DNA from: Paenibacillus pabuli
GTDB taxonomy: Bacteria; Bacillota; Bacilli; Paenibacillales; Paenibacillaceae
Length of the DNA stretch: 64,000 nucleotides
Direction of reading: 5' to 3'
NCBI RefSeq assembly: GCF_023101145.1
Contig: NZ_CP073714.1
Coordinates: 2,480,001-2,544,000, forward strand
The notes beneath the pieces are model-generated. The model saw only the letters and a program-made list of their open reading frames with translations, was not told the origin of the DNA and searched no databases. The position numbers were made by a program, and so were the translations under genes. Shown here in pieces: positions 1-7,947 of this stretch. Position 1 is the first letter of the stretch, and the number at the start of each line of letters is the position of its first letter.

Positions 1-2
1 AC

Positions 3-317
3 AAGGTTGTTAATCCAAATGGTCGCTCCAACGGCGAATTTGGAAGCAGGGGAATGCAGCTGTCGGACACGAATTATGCCATCCATGGGACCAACGAGCC
101 AAACAGTATTGGGCTGGATGAATCCCTTGGATGTGTGAGAATGAGTACTGAAGATGTGGAAGAGCTATTTGCTCTTGCTCCTCAGGGAACTTCGGTACGC
201 ATCGGGAAAGATTTGCTGCCAGAGACAGCTGTTGTTCCAGAAACGAAGGATCGTTACCGGTACACACTTGTTCCCAAGCAAAATAACCCAAATAAGACGT
301 ATCATTGGTTGAATTAA
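3..317 (+). CDS. L,D-transpeptidase (YkuD domain), C-terminal part
   Basis: The gene starts before the window, so only about 104 C-terminal residues are seen. They carry the YkuD catalytic signature: a histidine in AIHGTN and the nucleophilic cysteine in GCVRMS, ending the core with a run typical of the family (EELFALAPQGTSVRI). Enzymes of this family make 3-3 cross-links in peptidoglycan or attach proteins to it, acting outside the membrane. The last 35 or so residues after the core are polar with no recognisable domain. The N-terminal part (signal peptide, possible LysM) lies outside the window, so localisation is inferred from the family. Confidence 0.85.
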   Translation, partial: KVVNPNGRSNGEFGSRGMQLSDTNYAIHGTNEPNSIGLDESLGCVRMSTEDVEELFALAPQGTSVRIGKDLLPETAVVPETKDRYRYTLVPKQNNPNKTYHWLN

Positions 318-407
318 TGATTTAACGAAATATCATGTGATTCAGACCAAAAAATTAATATCCATGCTGGATTGGTATGTAGATGCAGACACAGTCGTTT
401 GAAGCAA

Positions 408-545
408 TTACAGGTTGGCGATAATAATAAGCGCACCAATGATAATGATTAGTCCGCCAACGCTGGCTGCCGTCCAGATAATGGCTTTCCGGTTGACTTC
501 TTCTTTCTTTTGCTGCAAAGTAGGTGGTTTGCGTTTGGGAGCCAT
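408..545 (-). CDS. small single-span membrane protein (45 aa), unknown function
   Basis: A 45-codon reading frame starts at ATG 545 (reverse strand) with a strong ribosome binding site, AAGGAGG, about 8 nt upstream. The product begins with a lysine/proline-rich stretch (MAPKRKPPTLQQKKEEVNRK) and then has one hydrophobic segment, residues about 21-44, rich in isoleucine, ending at the C terminus. This is the shape of a small tail-anchored or single-pass membrane protein with the basic end in the cytoplasm. I do not recognise the family. The longer overlapping frame on the same strand lacks hydrophobic or coding-like character and has no ribosome binding site. Confidence 0.6.
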   Translation of the reverse strand: MAPKRKPPTLQQKKEEVNRKAIIWTAASVGGLIIIIGALIIIANL

Positions 546-647
546 GGGCTGTTCCTCCTTCATGGAATAAGGCTATATCGATGTAGCCATGCTCCCATTG
601 TAAAGAATTCAACTCGCCATTTCCAGTAGGCGGGTGGATTTCTTGTG

Positions 648-697
648 AGCATTTTGCATCATACGATTCCTGTGGCTTGGGGGGGATGCAAAATGCT
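648..697. repeat. 13-bp perfect inverted repeat upstream of pyrD
   Basis: AGCATTTTGCATC at 648-660 is repeated as its exact reverse complement at 685-697, with a 24-nt loop holding a run of six Gs. No T-run follows, so a simple terminator is unlikely. The site lies about 130 nt before the likely pyrD start. Confidence 0.6.
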
Positions 698-827
698 TCT
701 GTCTATGCTCAAACTACTTTCCTTTTGAAGAAGAAACGGATAGACTTGTGTATAGAGTGTTTTTTTACATATGAAAAAGACGGAAAGCAGTTTTTTCAGC
801 GTACCGGACCAGAACGGAGTGAGTGAT

Positions 828-1925
828 TTGTTATACAGAAGTCTTGCTAAACCCTTGTTGTTCAAAATGGACCCTGAGCAGGCCCATCATCTAATTATCG
901 GCGGTCTCAGCGGCATGGGGAGTATTCGCCCGGTTCCTTCCGGTTTGCGTGTCATGTATGGTGTGCGTGAAACATCGGATCTGGCTGTGGACATGTTTGG
1001 ATGCCATTTTCCTACACCTGTAGGACTTGCGGCCGGTTTGGACAAAAACGGACAGGCTGTAACGGGCTTTTCTTCCATCGGGTTTGGCTTCATGGAAGTG
1101 GGCACAGTCACACCGCTTGCACAGCCAGGCAACGATCAGCCGCGGTTATTCCGCCTGCCTCCCGATGAGGCATTGGTAAACCGGATGGGCTTTAATAATC
1201 TTGGAGCCGAAGCGATGGCGGGTGAATTGGCACGCCTCACGGAGCGCCGTATTCCAGTGGCCGTAAATATAGGTAAAAATAAGGCAACACCGAATGAAGA
1301 AGCGCATTTGGACTATGCAAAATGCATTCGGGCGCTATACGATTATGCGGACCTGTTTGTGGTGAATATCAGTTCACCAAATACACCGGATTTGCGTAAT
1401 CTGCAGCATGGGAATGAATTGAAGGAATTGCTTGCCGCAGTCATGAATGAGATGGAGACACAGCGCAAGAGAGCGGGCGGTTCCGCTAAATCGGTGCTGG
1501 TCAAAATTGCACCTGATGTGAATGACCAGGAGCTTGAATATATGGTGAGCACCATTGCAGATAGTGGAGTTGCCGGTATCATCGCAACGAATACAACGAT
1601 CAGCCGCGAGGGTCTGTCTCATCAGCATGCCAAAGAGACAGGTGGGCTAAGTGGCAAGCCGCTGCGTGATCGTTCCACGGAAATCATTCGCCAAATCTAT
1701 CGCCAGACAGAAGGCAAACTGCCAATCATCGGATCGGGGGGCATTTTCACAAGCGAAGATGCTTACGAAAAGATTAAAGCAGGGGCCAGCCTGGTGGAAA
1801 TATATACGGCATTGATCTATGAAGGACCTGAAGTGAATCGGCGCATTCATGCCGGACTGCGTGAATTGCTGCGCAAAGACGGTTACAGTCATATTTCGGA
1901 AGCTGTCGGTGCAGAGCATCGTTAA
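828..1925 (+). CDS. pyrD: dihydroorotate dehydrogenase, class 2 (quinone-dependent)
   Basis: Oxidises dihydroorotate to orotate in pyrimidine synthesis and passes electrons through FMN to membrane quinones. Class 2 is shown by the N-terminal helix LYRSLAKPLLFKMDPEQAHH, which in this class docks to the membrane, by NRMGFNN near residue 117-123, and by NISSPNTPDLRNLQ near residue 180 with the catalytic serine of class 2 enzymes. The C-terminal FMN phosphate loop (IIGSGGI) is present. I chose the TTG at 828 (365 aa) because GGAG sits 9 nt upstream and homologous proteins begin with this helix. The ATG at 771 has no ribosome binding site and would add 19 residues unlike the family. The gene stands alone rather than in a pyr operon. 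Confidence 0.93.
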   Translation: MLYRSLAKPLLFKMDPEQAHHLIIGGLSGMGSIRPVPSGLRVMYGVRETSDLAVDMFGCHFPTPVGLAAGLDKNGQAVTGFSSIGFGFMEVGTVTPLAQPGNDQPRLFRLPPDEALVNRMGFNNLGAEAMAGELARLTERRIPVAVNIGKNKATPNEEAHLDYAKCIRALYDYADLFVVNISSPNTPDLRNLQHGNELKELLAAVMNEMETQRKRAGGSAKSVLVKIAPDVNDQELEYMVSTIADSGVAGIIATNTTISREGLSHQHAKETGGLSGKPLRDRSTEIIRQIYRQTEGKLPIIGSGGIFTSEDAYEKIKAGASLVEIYTALIYEGPEVNRRIHAGLRELLRKDGYSHISEAVGAEHR

Positions 1926-1959
1926 GCAATGTTTCGGAGTTCCCCAGATTGAAAATTAG

Positions 1960-2004
1960 AAGCGTGGAAGAGGGTAGTGGCGTACGGGACTCTTCCCCCC
2001 GCTT
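1960..2004 (+). terminator. stem-loop after pyrD, possible terminator
   Basis: AAGCG plus GGAAGAG pair with CTCTTCC plus CGCTT across a loop. No clear T-run follows, so termination strength is doubtful. Confidence 0.4.
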
Positions 2005-2060
2005 AACATCATGTATAATGGATAAGAACAGGGGAAGCTATAGAGACAGGAGGCATAAGC

Positions 2061-2876
2061 ATGGACGGTAGAGACTGGGGTACATTTTTACTTCCTTATG
2101 AACAAGCGGTAGAGGAATTGAAAGTTAAGTTTAAAACGATGCGGGCGGAGCTTAAGAAAAGGGAAGAATACGCCCCGATTGAATTCGTTACCGGTCGTGT
2201 CAAAAAAATATCCAGCATTCTGGAGAAATCCAGGCGCCTGAATGTGCCGCTTGATCAGGTTGAAACAGGCATTGAGGATATTGCAGGTATCCGCATTATG
2301 TGCCAGTTTGTGGATGATATTCGGCGGGTAGCCGAGTATATTCGTGGTCGTAAGGATTTGACGGTATTAATCGAGAAAGATTATATCACCAATTTCAAAG
2401 AGAGCGGCTACCGCAGTTTCCATATGATTATTGAGTATCCTGTTCAGACGGCTCTTGGGCAGAAGAATGTGCTGGCCGAGATTCAGATTCGGACGCTGGC
2501 GATGAACTTCTGGGCGACGATCGAGCACTCCCTGAGTTACAAGTTTCGGGAGAGTCTGCCGGATGATATGCGTGCAAGATTGAAAAAGACGGCGGAAGCC
2601 GCTTTTGTACTCGATAATGAGATGTCGGCGATCCGTTTGCAAATTCTGGAGGCGCAAAAGGCCTTTGAGGATGATTCCAATATTGTATCAAGAACGCTGA
2701 GCATCATACATCAGTTGTATTTCTATCATCTTGTTAACGAAGCGATTGAGGCACAGAAGCGCTTCAACGACTGCTGGGAGCGTCATGATATGGAAGGGCT
2801 AAAAGACCTTCTGGATGATGTGAAAGCACTTCTGAATGCGGCTAGAAAGGGTGAAAACCCGGATGAGCAGCTATGA
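2061..2876 (+). CDS. small alarmone synthetase, RelQ/YjbM type ((p)ppGpp synthetase)
   Basis: A single-domain GTP pyrophosphokinase that would make (p)ppGpp in the stringent response. It has the RelA/SpoT synthetase motifs in order: EDIAGIRIM (residues 72-80), ESGYRSFH (114-121) and EIQIRTLAMNFWATIEH (140-156) with the catalytic Glu140. There is no HD hydrolase, TGS or ACT domain, so it is a small synthetase rather than Rel. At 271 residues it is about 60 longer than Bacillus YjbM; the extra part is a helical, charged C-terminal tail. ATG 2061 follows a GGAGG site and a TATAAT box at 2014-2019. It overlaps the next gene by 14 nt, suggesting translational coupling. Confidence 0.9.
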   Translation: MDGRDWGTFLLPYEQAVEELKVKFKTMRAELKKREEYAPIEFVTGRVKKISSILEKSRRLNVPLDQVETGIEDIAGIRIMCQFVDDIRRVAEYIRGRKDLTVLIEKDYITNFKESGYRSFHMIIEYPVQTALGQKNVLAEIQIRTLAMNFWATIEHSLSYKFRESLPDDMRARLKKTAEAAFVLDNEMSAIRLQILEAQKAFEDDSNIVSRTLSIIHQLYFYHLVNEAIEAQKRFNDCWERHDMEGLKDLLDDVKALLNAARKGENPDEQL

Positions 2877-3357
2877 GCCACTGTATGTTGACTATCTAAT
2901 CTACTTCAATCGCGATCAGGACTACTTTGAATGCCATGAGGTATTGGAAGAGCTGTGGCTTGAACGGGATCGGGATTCGATGTACAAAGGATTGCTGCAG
3001 ATTGCAGTGGGGCTGTATCATTTCAGGAATAATAACCTTCGCGGAGGACGTATGATGTTACAGAGTTCGGTAGATCTGTTAAAGTCATATCCGGAAACTT
3101 CGCGAGGCATTGCCCTTGGAACGTTGGTGCAGGAAGTACAGGAGCTGATTCATGGACTTTCGGGTCCTGAACCGCAGCATTTTCCTTACAGAGACTTGCA
3201 TATTCAGATTCAGGATGAGGTACTGGTGCAGGAGGTTCGAGAACGAGCTCTTGAACTGAAGCCCAATATTCCCCAGCGGCGAAGTCCCACACGTGGACGA
3301 ATCTATGAAGAGAAGATGAAGGCAATGCAGCAGGAGCAGAGTTTGCAGAGCGAGTAA
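2863..3357 (+). CDS. DUF309 family protein
   Basis: 164-residue protein with the DUF309 signature DYFECHEVLEELWL near residues 20-33, followed by a helical bundle (GLLQIAVGLYHFRNNNLRGG). The family is widespread in Firmicutes and cyanobacteria and has no settled function. ATG 2863 is chosen because a GGGTG site lies upstream and the start overlaps the end of the alarmone synthetase gene by 14 nt; an upstream ATG at 2836 would overlap further without a ribosome binding site. Co-translation with a small alarmone synthetase suggests the two are made together, but gives no direct function. Confidence 0.85.
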   Translation: MSSYEPLYVDYLIYFNRDQDYFECHEVLEELWLERDRDSMYKGLLQIAVGLYHFRNNNLRGGRMMLQSSVDLLKSYPETSRGIALGTLVQEVQELIHGLSGPEPQHFPYRDLHIQIQDEVLVQEVRERALELKPNIPQRRSPTRGRIYEEKMKAMQQEQSLQSE

Positions 3358-3420
3358 GCTTATAACGGAAAGTCATCATTCACTTCATTCATCAACATAT
3401 TGTCTGATATATGATCCATA

Positions 3421-3463
3421 AAAAATCACCCCGACCGTTCCTCTAGAGGAATTGGCCGGGGTG
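3421..3463 (-). terminator. intrinsic terminator of the thioredoxin-like gene
   Basis: A 10-bp stem (one mismatch) at 3427-3436 with 3454-3463. Read on the reverse strand it is followed by a run of T, placing it as the terminator of the gene ending at 3579. It may also slow transcripts of the DUF309 gene from the other side. Confidence 0.8.
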
Positions 3464-3578
3464 TTTGATATTTGAGAATAAAGGAGCTCATTAAAGTTTG
3501 GAATGATTCCAGAGCTTGTCCATTGCAAAGGACAATATGATCTATGCCGGTCCGTCGTAACCGCGAAACGTTATACGA

Positions 3579-4127
3579 TTAGCTTGCTGATGGAGTGGCA
3601 CTGCCTTTATATTTCTCGAAAAATTGCTTGTAGTCATCCAGCGTATAACCGTTGTCACTGCCATTTTCCTGCAGCCCGCCTACCATACGGTCTTTCTCCA
3701 CACCATCCTGATAATAGACCAGAGTCGGAGTGTACTCAATGTTGTAGTCTGTCCAACCGGAATCGAATTCGCGCAGATTGAACTGAGGAAGCTTGACACC
3801 TTCACTGTCCACCAGTGGCATCAACTGAGGTGTTGTCGCACGGCAGTGTGAGCAGTCGGAGGCAAAGAAGTATACAAAAAAGCTGTCTTTGTTATCGATT
3901 CTGGCTTTCAGATCATCAGGCAAAATAATTTGTTGATAGTTTGGATCATTCAGCAATTCGCGGGTTGCCGGATTAAGCTTGGAGGCTGCAATACCATATG
4001 CGTTCCCCACAGCGTCCATTTGTTTCTTGGATTGCTGATTGACCAGAACAAGTGCTGCAATTAATACCACGAATATTCCCAGGAAAATAAGGATCGCTGC
4101 ACTTTTCTTTTTCTTCTTGGATTTCAT
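3579..4127 (-). CDS. membrane-anchored thioredoxin-like protein (CxxC)
   Basis: 182-residue protein with a lysine-rich start, one membrane span (about residues 9-29) and an extracytoplasmic thioredoxin-like domain. The active-site pair is in SDCSHCRAT (Cys92, Cys95), followed by the cis-proline region IEYTPTLVYY. Such proteins reduce or oxidise cysteines of exported proteins or c-type cytochromes. The CSHC pair is not that of classic thioredoxin (CGPC), so direction of the reaction is open. I chose the ATG at 4127 because GGGGGATG sits just before it; the in-frame ATG at 4142 has no such site. Confidence 0.82.
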   Translation of the reverse strand: MKSKKKKKSAAILIFLGIFVVLIAALVLVNQQSKKQMDAVGNAYGIAASKLNPATRELLNDPNYQQIILPDDLKARIDNKDSFFVYFFASDCSHCRATTPQLMPLVDSEGVKLPQFNLREFDSGWTDYNIEYTPTLVYYQDGVEKDRMVGGLQENGSDNGYTLDDYKQFFEKYKGSATPSAS

Positions 4128-4347
4128 TAAGACATCCCCCATCGATCATATCAAAATATAGTGTGGCAAAAAAACAGGATGGGATAATATGCATAAACAC
4201 CCGTATTTTTGCACATCAATCAATCTACTTGCCATTATACTACATTACACGCTGTAGTGGAATATGAATGAAGCAATAGGAAAGCCGCGCCCATATATGA
4301 TAACATAGAACTATATGCAATTTTAACAAGACAGGATGAGTGGGATT

Positions 4348-6036
4348 ATGGCTGTACAGCTGCCTTCGATATTTGCCGAGCGAATGAAAAGCTTGTTAGG
4401 CGATGAATTTGAACAATTTATGAAATCTTATGAGCAGTCGCCACATGCGGGGCTGAGAGTGAATACGTTGAAAATATCGCTGGAACAATTCAAGGAAATT
4501 GCTCCATTTGATATGCGGCCCATTCCGTGGTGCGGAACGGGTTTTTATGTGCCTCACGGGGTTAAGCCAGGGTTACATCCTTATTATCATGCAGGCTTGT
4601 ATTATATCCAGGAACCAAGTGCCATGGCCCCGGTTGAATTATTGAATGTGAAGCCTGGGGAACGTGTGCTGGATCTATGTGCTGCTCCTGGTGGGAAAAC
4701 AACCCAGATTGCAGCCAAGCTGCAGGGCAAGGGGGTACTCGTTACGAACGATATCCATGCGGAACGTACGAAAGCGCTCGCCAAAAACGTGGAATTATAT
4801 GGAGTACGCAATGCTGTAGTATTGAATGAATCACCGGAACGGATTGCGAGTGCATTTCCTCATTATTTTGACAAAGTGTTAATCGATGCACCTTGTTCGG
4901 GTGAGGGCATGTTTCGTAAAGATGAGGATATGGTGAAATCCTGGGAAAATCATTCGGTGGAAAAATGTGTGCTGATGCAGCGCGATATTCTGGAGACGGC
5001 GGCCAAGCTGCTTGCTCCAGGGGGAACTATCGTATATTCCACTTGTACGTTTGCGCCAGAGGAAAATGAAGCGATGATTGCGGAATTTCTGAACATCAAT
5101 CCTGATTTTGTGGTGAATGACATCCCCGAAAGTGCTGGATTTGCTCCAGGACGACCGGAATGGGTACGCCAGATGCTGCCTGAGACAGCACAGAAGACTG
5201 AATCGGTACTGGACCAAACCCGTGGCACTGCGAGGTTGTGGCCTCACCTGTTGGAGGGGGAAGGTCATTATGTGGCTGTACTGCAGCATCGTGCCGAATC
5301 TCTTTCAGAAGAAGACGGAAGTCAAGAGCAGGATAGCGGTTTACAGTCTGGACAGGCCGTGGGCGCAGACTCCTCGGAACGAACTGAATTGATAGACCGA
5401 TCTATCCGTGCATCTGCACCAATCAGTAAAGAAGAGCGCAAACGGGAACGTCTAATGAGAACCCAATCCAGAGAACACAATGACAAGCATACCCGTGGTG
5501 GCAAGGTTCAGGGAAAACAGGGAAAAAGCAACGAACGTAGTGGTCGCAAAAACGAACGAAGTTATGGACGAGGAGCCGATCAAGCGAGCGTCGATCCAGG
5601 AACGGTGTATGCTCAATTTGTACAAGAAAATCTGAAATTCGAGCTTGCTGGAGAAACCGTGTTTTACGGCGATCGTGTGTATCAATCTTCTGTGGGTGCT
5701 GCTCGTCTGGAAGGGCTCAAGGTTATACGACCAGGATGGTTTATGGGTACCGTGAAGAATGGGCGGTTTGTGCCCTCTCATCCGCTTGCATGTGCTTTGA
5801 ATGCAGCTGAAGCCCTGAGATCCATTAATTTATCTTCAGCTGACGGTGAAGCAGTAAGGTATCTAAAAGGAGAAACGTTGAACATCGAAGAAGCACGAGT
5901 TGAATGCCATGCAGATATAGCTGCCAAAGGTTATGTGTTGGTGTGTGTAGATGGTTTTGCGACTGGCTGGGGGAAATGGCTGGATGGTGTACTGAAAAAT
6001 GAATATCCGGCAGGCTGGAGGTGGACATCAGCATGA
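4348..6036 (+). CDS. rRNA (cytosine-5) methyltransferase, RsmF/YebU-like
   Basis: S-adenosylmethionine-dependent m5C methyltransferase of the NSUN/RsmF group, acting on ribosomal RNA. The N-terminal part leads into the SAM motif VLDLCAAPGGKT (about residues 107-118), then IDAPCSGEGMF (Cys183) and YSTCTFAPEEN (Cys233), the two cysteines used in the mechanism. After a low-complexity, highly charged linker (about residues 325-430, rich in R, K, E and S) comes a C-terminal RsmF-type domain. 562 residues is longer than Escherichia RsmF, mainly because of the linker. ATG 4348 has AGGATGAG upstream; ATG 4336 has AGG too close. The stop overlaps the next start as ATGA. Confidence 0.9.
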   Translation: MAVQLPSIFAERMKSLLGDEFEQFMKSYEQSPHAGLRVNTLKISLEQFKEIAPFDMRPIPWCGTGFYVPHGVKPGLHPYYHAGLYYIQEPSAMAPVELLNVKPGERVLDLCAAPGGKTTQIAAKLQGKGVLVTNDIHAERTKALAKNVELYGVRNAVVLNESPERIASAFPHYFDKVLIDAPCSGEGMFRKDEDMVKSWENHSVEKCVLMQRDILETAAKLLAPGGTIVYSTCTFAPEENEAMIAEFLNINPDFVVNDIPESAGFAPGRPEWVRQMLPETAQKTESVLDQTRGTARLWPHLLEGEGHYVAVLQHRAESLSEEDGSQEQDSGLQSGQAVGADSSERTELIDRSIRASAPISKEERKRERLMRTQSREHNDKHTRGGKVQGKQGKSNERSGRKNERSYGRGADQASVDPGTVYAQFVQENLKFELAGETVFYGDRVYQSSVGAARLEGLKVIRPGWFMGTVKNGRFVPSHPLACALNAAEALRSINLSSADGEAVRYLKGETLNIEEARVECHADIAAKGYVLVCVDGFATGWGKWLDGVLKNEYPAGWRWTSA

Positions 6037-6779
6037 GTGGAAAAGGCAAACAAACGCTGCGTCTGGATAAAATATTAAGCCATATGGGTGTGGGGTCACG
6101 AAGTGAACTCAAAAAGATGGTGAAGCAGGGCAGAATCCGTGTGGATGGGAAACCGGTGAAAGACAGCGGGGTGCAGGTCAACCCCGATGTAAACGTTATT
6201 GAAGCTGACGGAGAGCGAATCGTATATCGGGAAATGATCTACCTGATGCTGCACAAACCACCTGGCGTAGTGTCGGCAACTGAAGATAATCGGGATAAAA
6301 CGGTGATTGATCTGCTGCGTAAAGAGGATCGTATTTTCGATCCGTTCCCTGTGGGACGACTCGACAAAGACACGGAGGGTTTGCTGATTTTAACCAATGA
6401 TGGGCCACTTGCCCACGATCTGTTATCCCCGCGTAAACATGTACCCAAGACGTATGAAGCTCGTGTCCTTGGGAACGTTGATGAAGAAGATATTGAACGG
6501 TTCAAAGCCGGTATTCAGCTGGATGACGGATATGAGACGTTGCCTGCGGAACTGACTGTGCTTCAGCGTGAGGAAACGGAAGAAGGCGTGTTTTCTTCCA
6601 TTTCATTGATCATACATGAAGGCAAGTTCCACCAGGTGAAAAGAATGTTCCAGGCCGTAGGCAAGCGCGTGGTTTATTTAAAACGTGTTGCCATGGGTGA
6701 TCTGGAGCTGGATGCCGATCTGGCAATCGGCAGCTACCGCGAGCTAACCGCAGACGAGTTAGAACTTCTGCGGAAGTAA
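6033..6779 (+). CDS. pseudouridine synthase, RsuA family
   Basis: Converts a specific uridine in rRNA to pseudouridine. An N-terminal S4 RNA-binding domain (LRLDKILSHMGVGSRSELKK) is followed by the catalytic domain with GRLDKDTEGLLILTNDG, which holds the catalytic aspartate, and the family end motif FHQVKRMFQAVGKRVVYLKR. The start ATG at 6033 overlaps the methyltransferase stop in ATGA with GGAGG upstream, so the two rRNA modification enzymes are translationally coupled. The substrate position (16S U516 for RsuA, or a 23S site for relatives) cannot be told from the sequence. Confidence 0.9.
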   Translation: MSGKGKQTLRLDKILSHMGVGSRSELKKMVKQGRIRVDGKPVKDSGVQVNPDVNVIEADGERIVYREMIYLMLHKPPGVVSATEDNRDKTVIDLLRKEDRIFDPFPVGRLDKDTEGLLILTNDGPLAHDLLSPRKHVPKTYEARVLGNVDEEDIERFKAGIQLDDGYETLPAELTVLQREETEEGVFSSISLIIHEGKFHQVKRMFQAVGKRVVYLKRVAMGDLELDADLAIGSYRELTADELELLRK

Positions 6780-6780
6780 C

Positions 6781-7015
6781 AGCTCCCGTCCTTCGCGAAG
6801 CGGAGCAGGGAGCTCGTGCAGGAGGCGAAGCCCTGCCCGTAATGGTCCCGCTTGAGCTTGGGCGGGACCGCCGCTGCAAGCGGCAGACCTGGCAACCAAG
6901 CGCTCCCACACCGATCGTCACATAGCAAGATCCTACCTGCCGCCGGTGAGCGAGACGGGAGTCCAGAGGGCAGAGCCCTCTGGGGCCCTCCCTCGGAAGG
7001 GAGGGTTTGGGTGGG
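6781..7015. repeat. GC-rich intergenic island of stacked palindromes
   Basis: This non-coding stretch is visibly richer in G and C than its neighbours and is made of consecutive inverted repeats: GCTCCC/GGGAGC, GGTCCCGC/GCGGGACC, GCCGCTGCAAGCGGC, CCAGAGGGC/GCCCTCTGG (3-nt loop), and CCCTCCC/GGGAGGG. The last hairpin is followed by TTTG. It may work as a terminator for the pseudouridine synthase gene and looks like a mobile palindromic (REP- or MITE-like) unit. Confidence 0.6.
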
Positions 7016-7047
7016 TGCGACTCTTTTACTGATAAGGAATGAAGACA

Positions 7048-7851
7048 ATGACAATTAAATTAATCGCACTGGATGTTGATGGAACGCTGCTTAACGATCA
7101 TCATGAACTTACCGAATTGACGCAAGAGACTTTAATTCGTGCATCCCGCCAGGGAGCTGAGATTGTCCTGTGTTCCGGCAGAGGTCCTGCAAACACGATC
7201 CCGTTTATGGAGCAAATGGGACTTGACGGATATGTTATTACACATAATGGTGCGGTAACTGCACAGGTCCAGACTCGTGAAGTAGTGCACCATTTTGCCA
7301 TGGATGGACAGGGGCTGGAGCCTTTCATAACTTACTGCCGCACGCAAGGTGTACATTTTGATATCAACACGGCGTTTGGGCTTTATGTGGATCAGCCGGA
7401 AGGTTTGGAATTGCAGGTACGCGAAATGTATCAAAACTTCATGGCAGAGCCCTTAAAGCTGCCGCAATGGGCAGATATGACAGAGCCGCTTGCAAAATTC
7501 ACTGCGTTTGGACCCATTGAGCAGATGAATACAGTGCAACAGGAGTGGTCGACCTGGAATCTTCCCTATTATATGACGCGTAGCGGTGATTTTTTCATTG
7601 ATCTGATGCATCCCGAGGCCTCCAAAGGTGCAGCTCTAAAAAGACTGGCCGAAGCAAAAGGAATCCTGCCTTCCGAAATCATGGCGGTTGGTAATTACTA
7701 CAATGACATTACCATGCTGACTTTTGCGGGCAAAGGGGTTGCGATGGACAACTCCCCAGATGAAGTCAAAGCTGCGGCGGATGAGGTGACACTTTCGAAC
7801 AATGATCAGGGTGTTGCCCACGCTATCCAAAAATATGTGTTGTCCGTGTAA
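7048..7851 (+). CDS. HAD hydrolase, Cof-type phosphatase
   Basis: 267-residue HAD phosphatase of the Cof/YidA type (cap type IIB), acting on small phosphorylated metabolites in the cytoplasm. Motif I is ALDVDGTLLN with the nucleophilic aspartate, motif II is CSGRG, motif III the lysine in SKGAALKRLAE, motif IV is VGNYYNDITML. In motif IV the first acidic residue of the usual GDxxND is replaced by Asn; the second Asp remains, a variant known in this family. ATG 7048 is favoured over 7039 because AAGGA lies at a good distance. The substrate is unknown. Confidence 0.87.
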   Translation: MTIKLIALDVDGTLLNDHHELTELTQETLIRASRQGAEIVLCSGRGPANTIPFMEQMGLDGYVITHNGAVTAQVQTREVVHHFAMDGQGLEPFITYCRTQGVHFDINTAFGLYVDQPEGLELQVREMYQNFMAEPLKLPQWADMTEPLAKFTAFGPIEQMNTVQQEWSTWNLPYYMTRSGDFFIDLMHPEASKGAALKRLAEAKGILPSEIMAVGNYYNDITMLTFAGKGVAMDNSPDEVKAAADEVTLSNNDQGVAHAIQKYVLSV

Positions 7852-7947
7852 CAGCGCCCTCAAATCTGAATAACGTTGTATCTTATAAACTGCCGCTCTC
7901 AGGGGTAACCTAATAGAATAACGTTAGGAACAGAGGGGGACAGGTAC

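Noticed and set aside
355..612. 85-codon reverse frame at the left end
   Set aside because: It lies in another frame of the same strand over the 45-codon membrane protein, which has a far better ribosome site and a sensible product.
6852..7058. 68-codon frame within the GC-rich island
   Set aside because: It is a by-product of the palindromic GC-rich sequence; low complexity (G, R, P) and no ribosome binding site.
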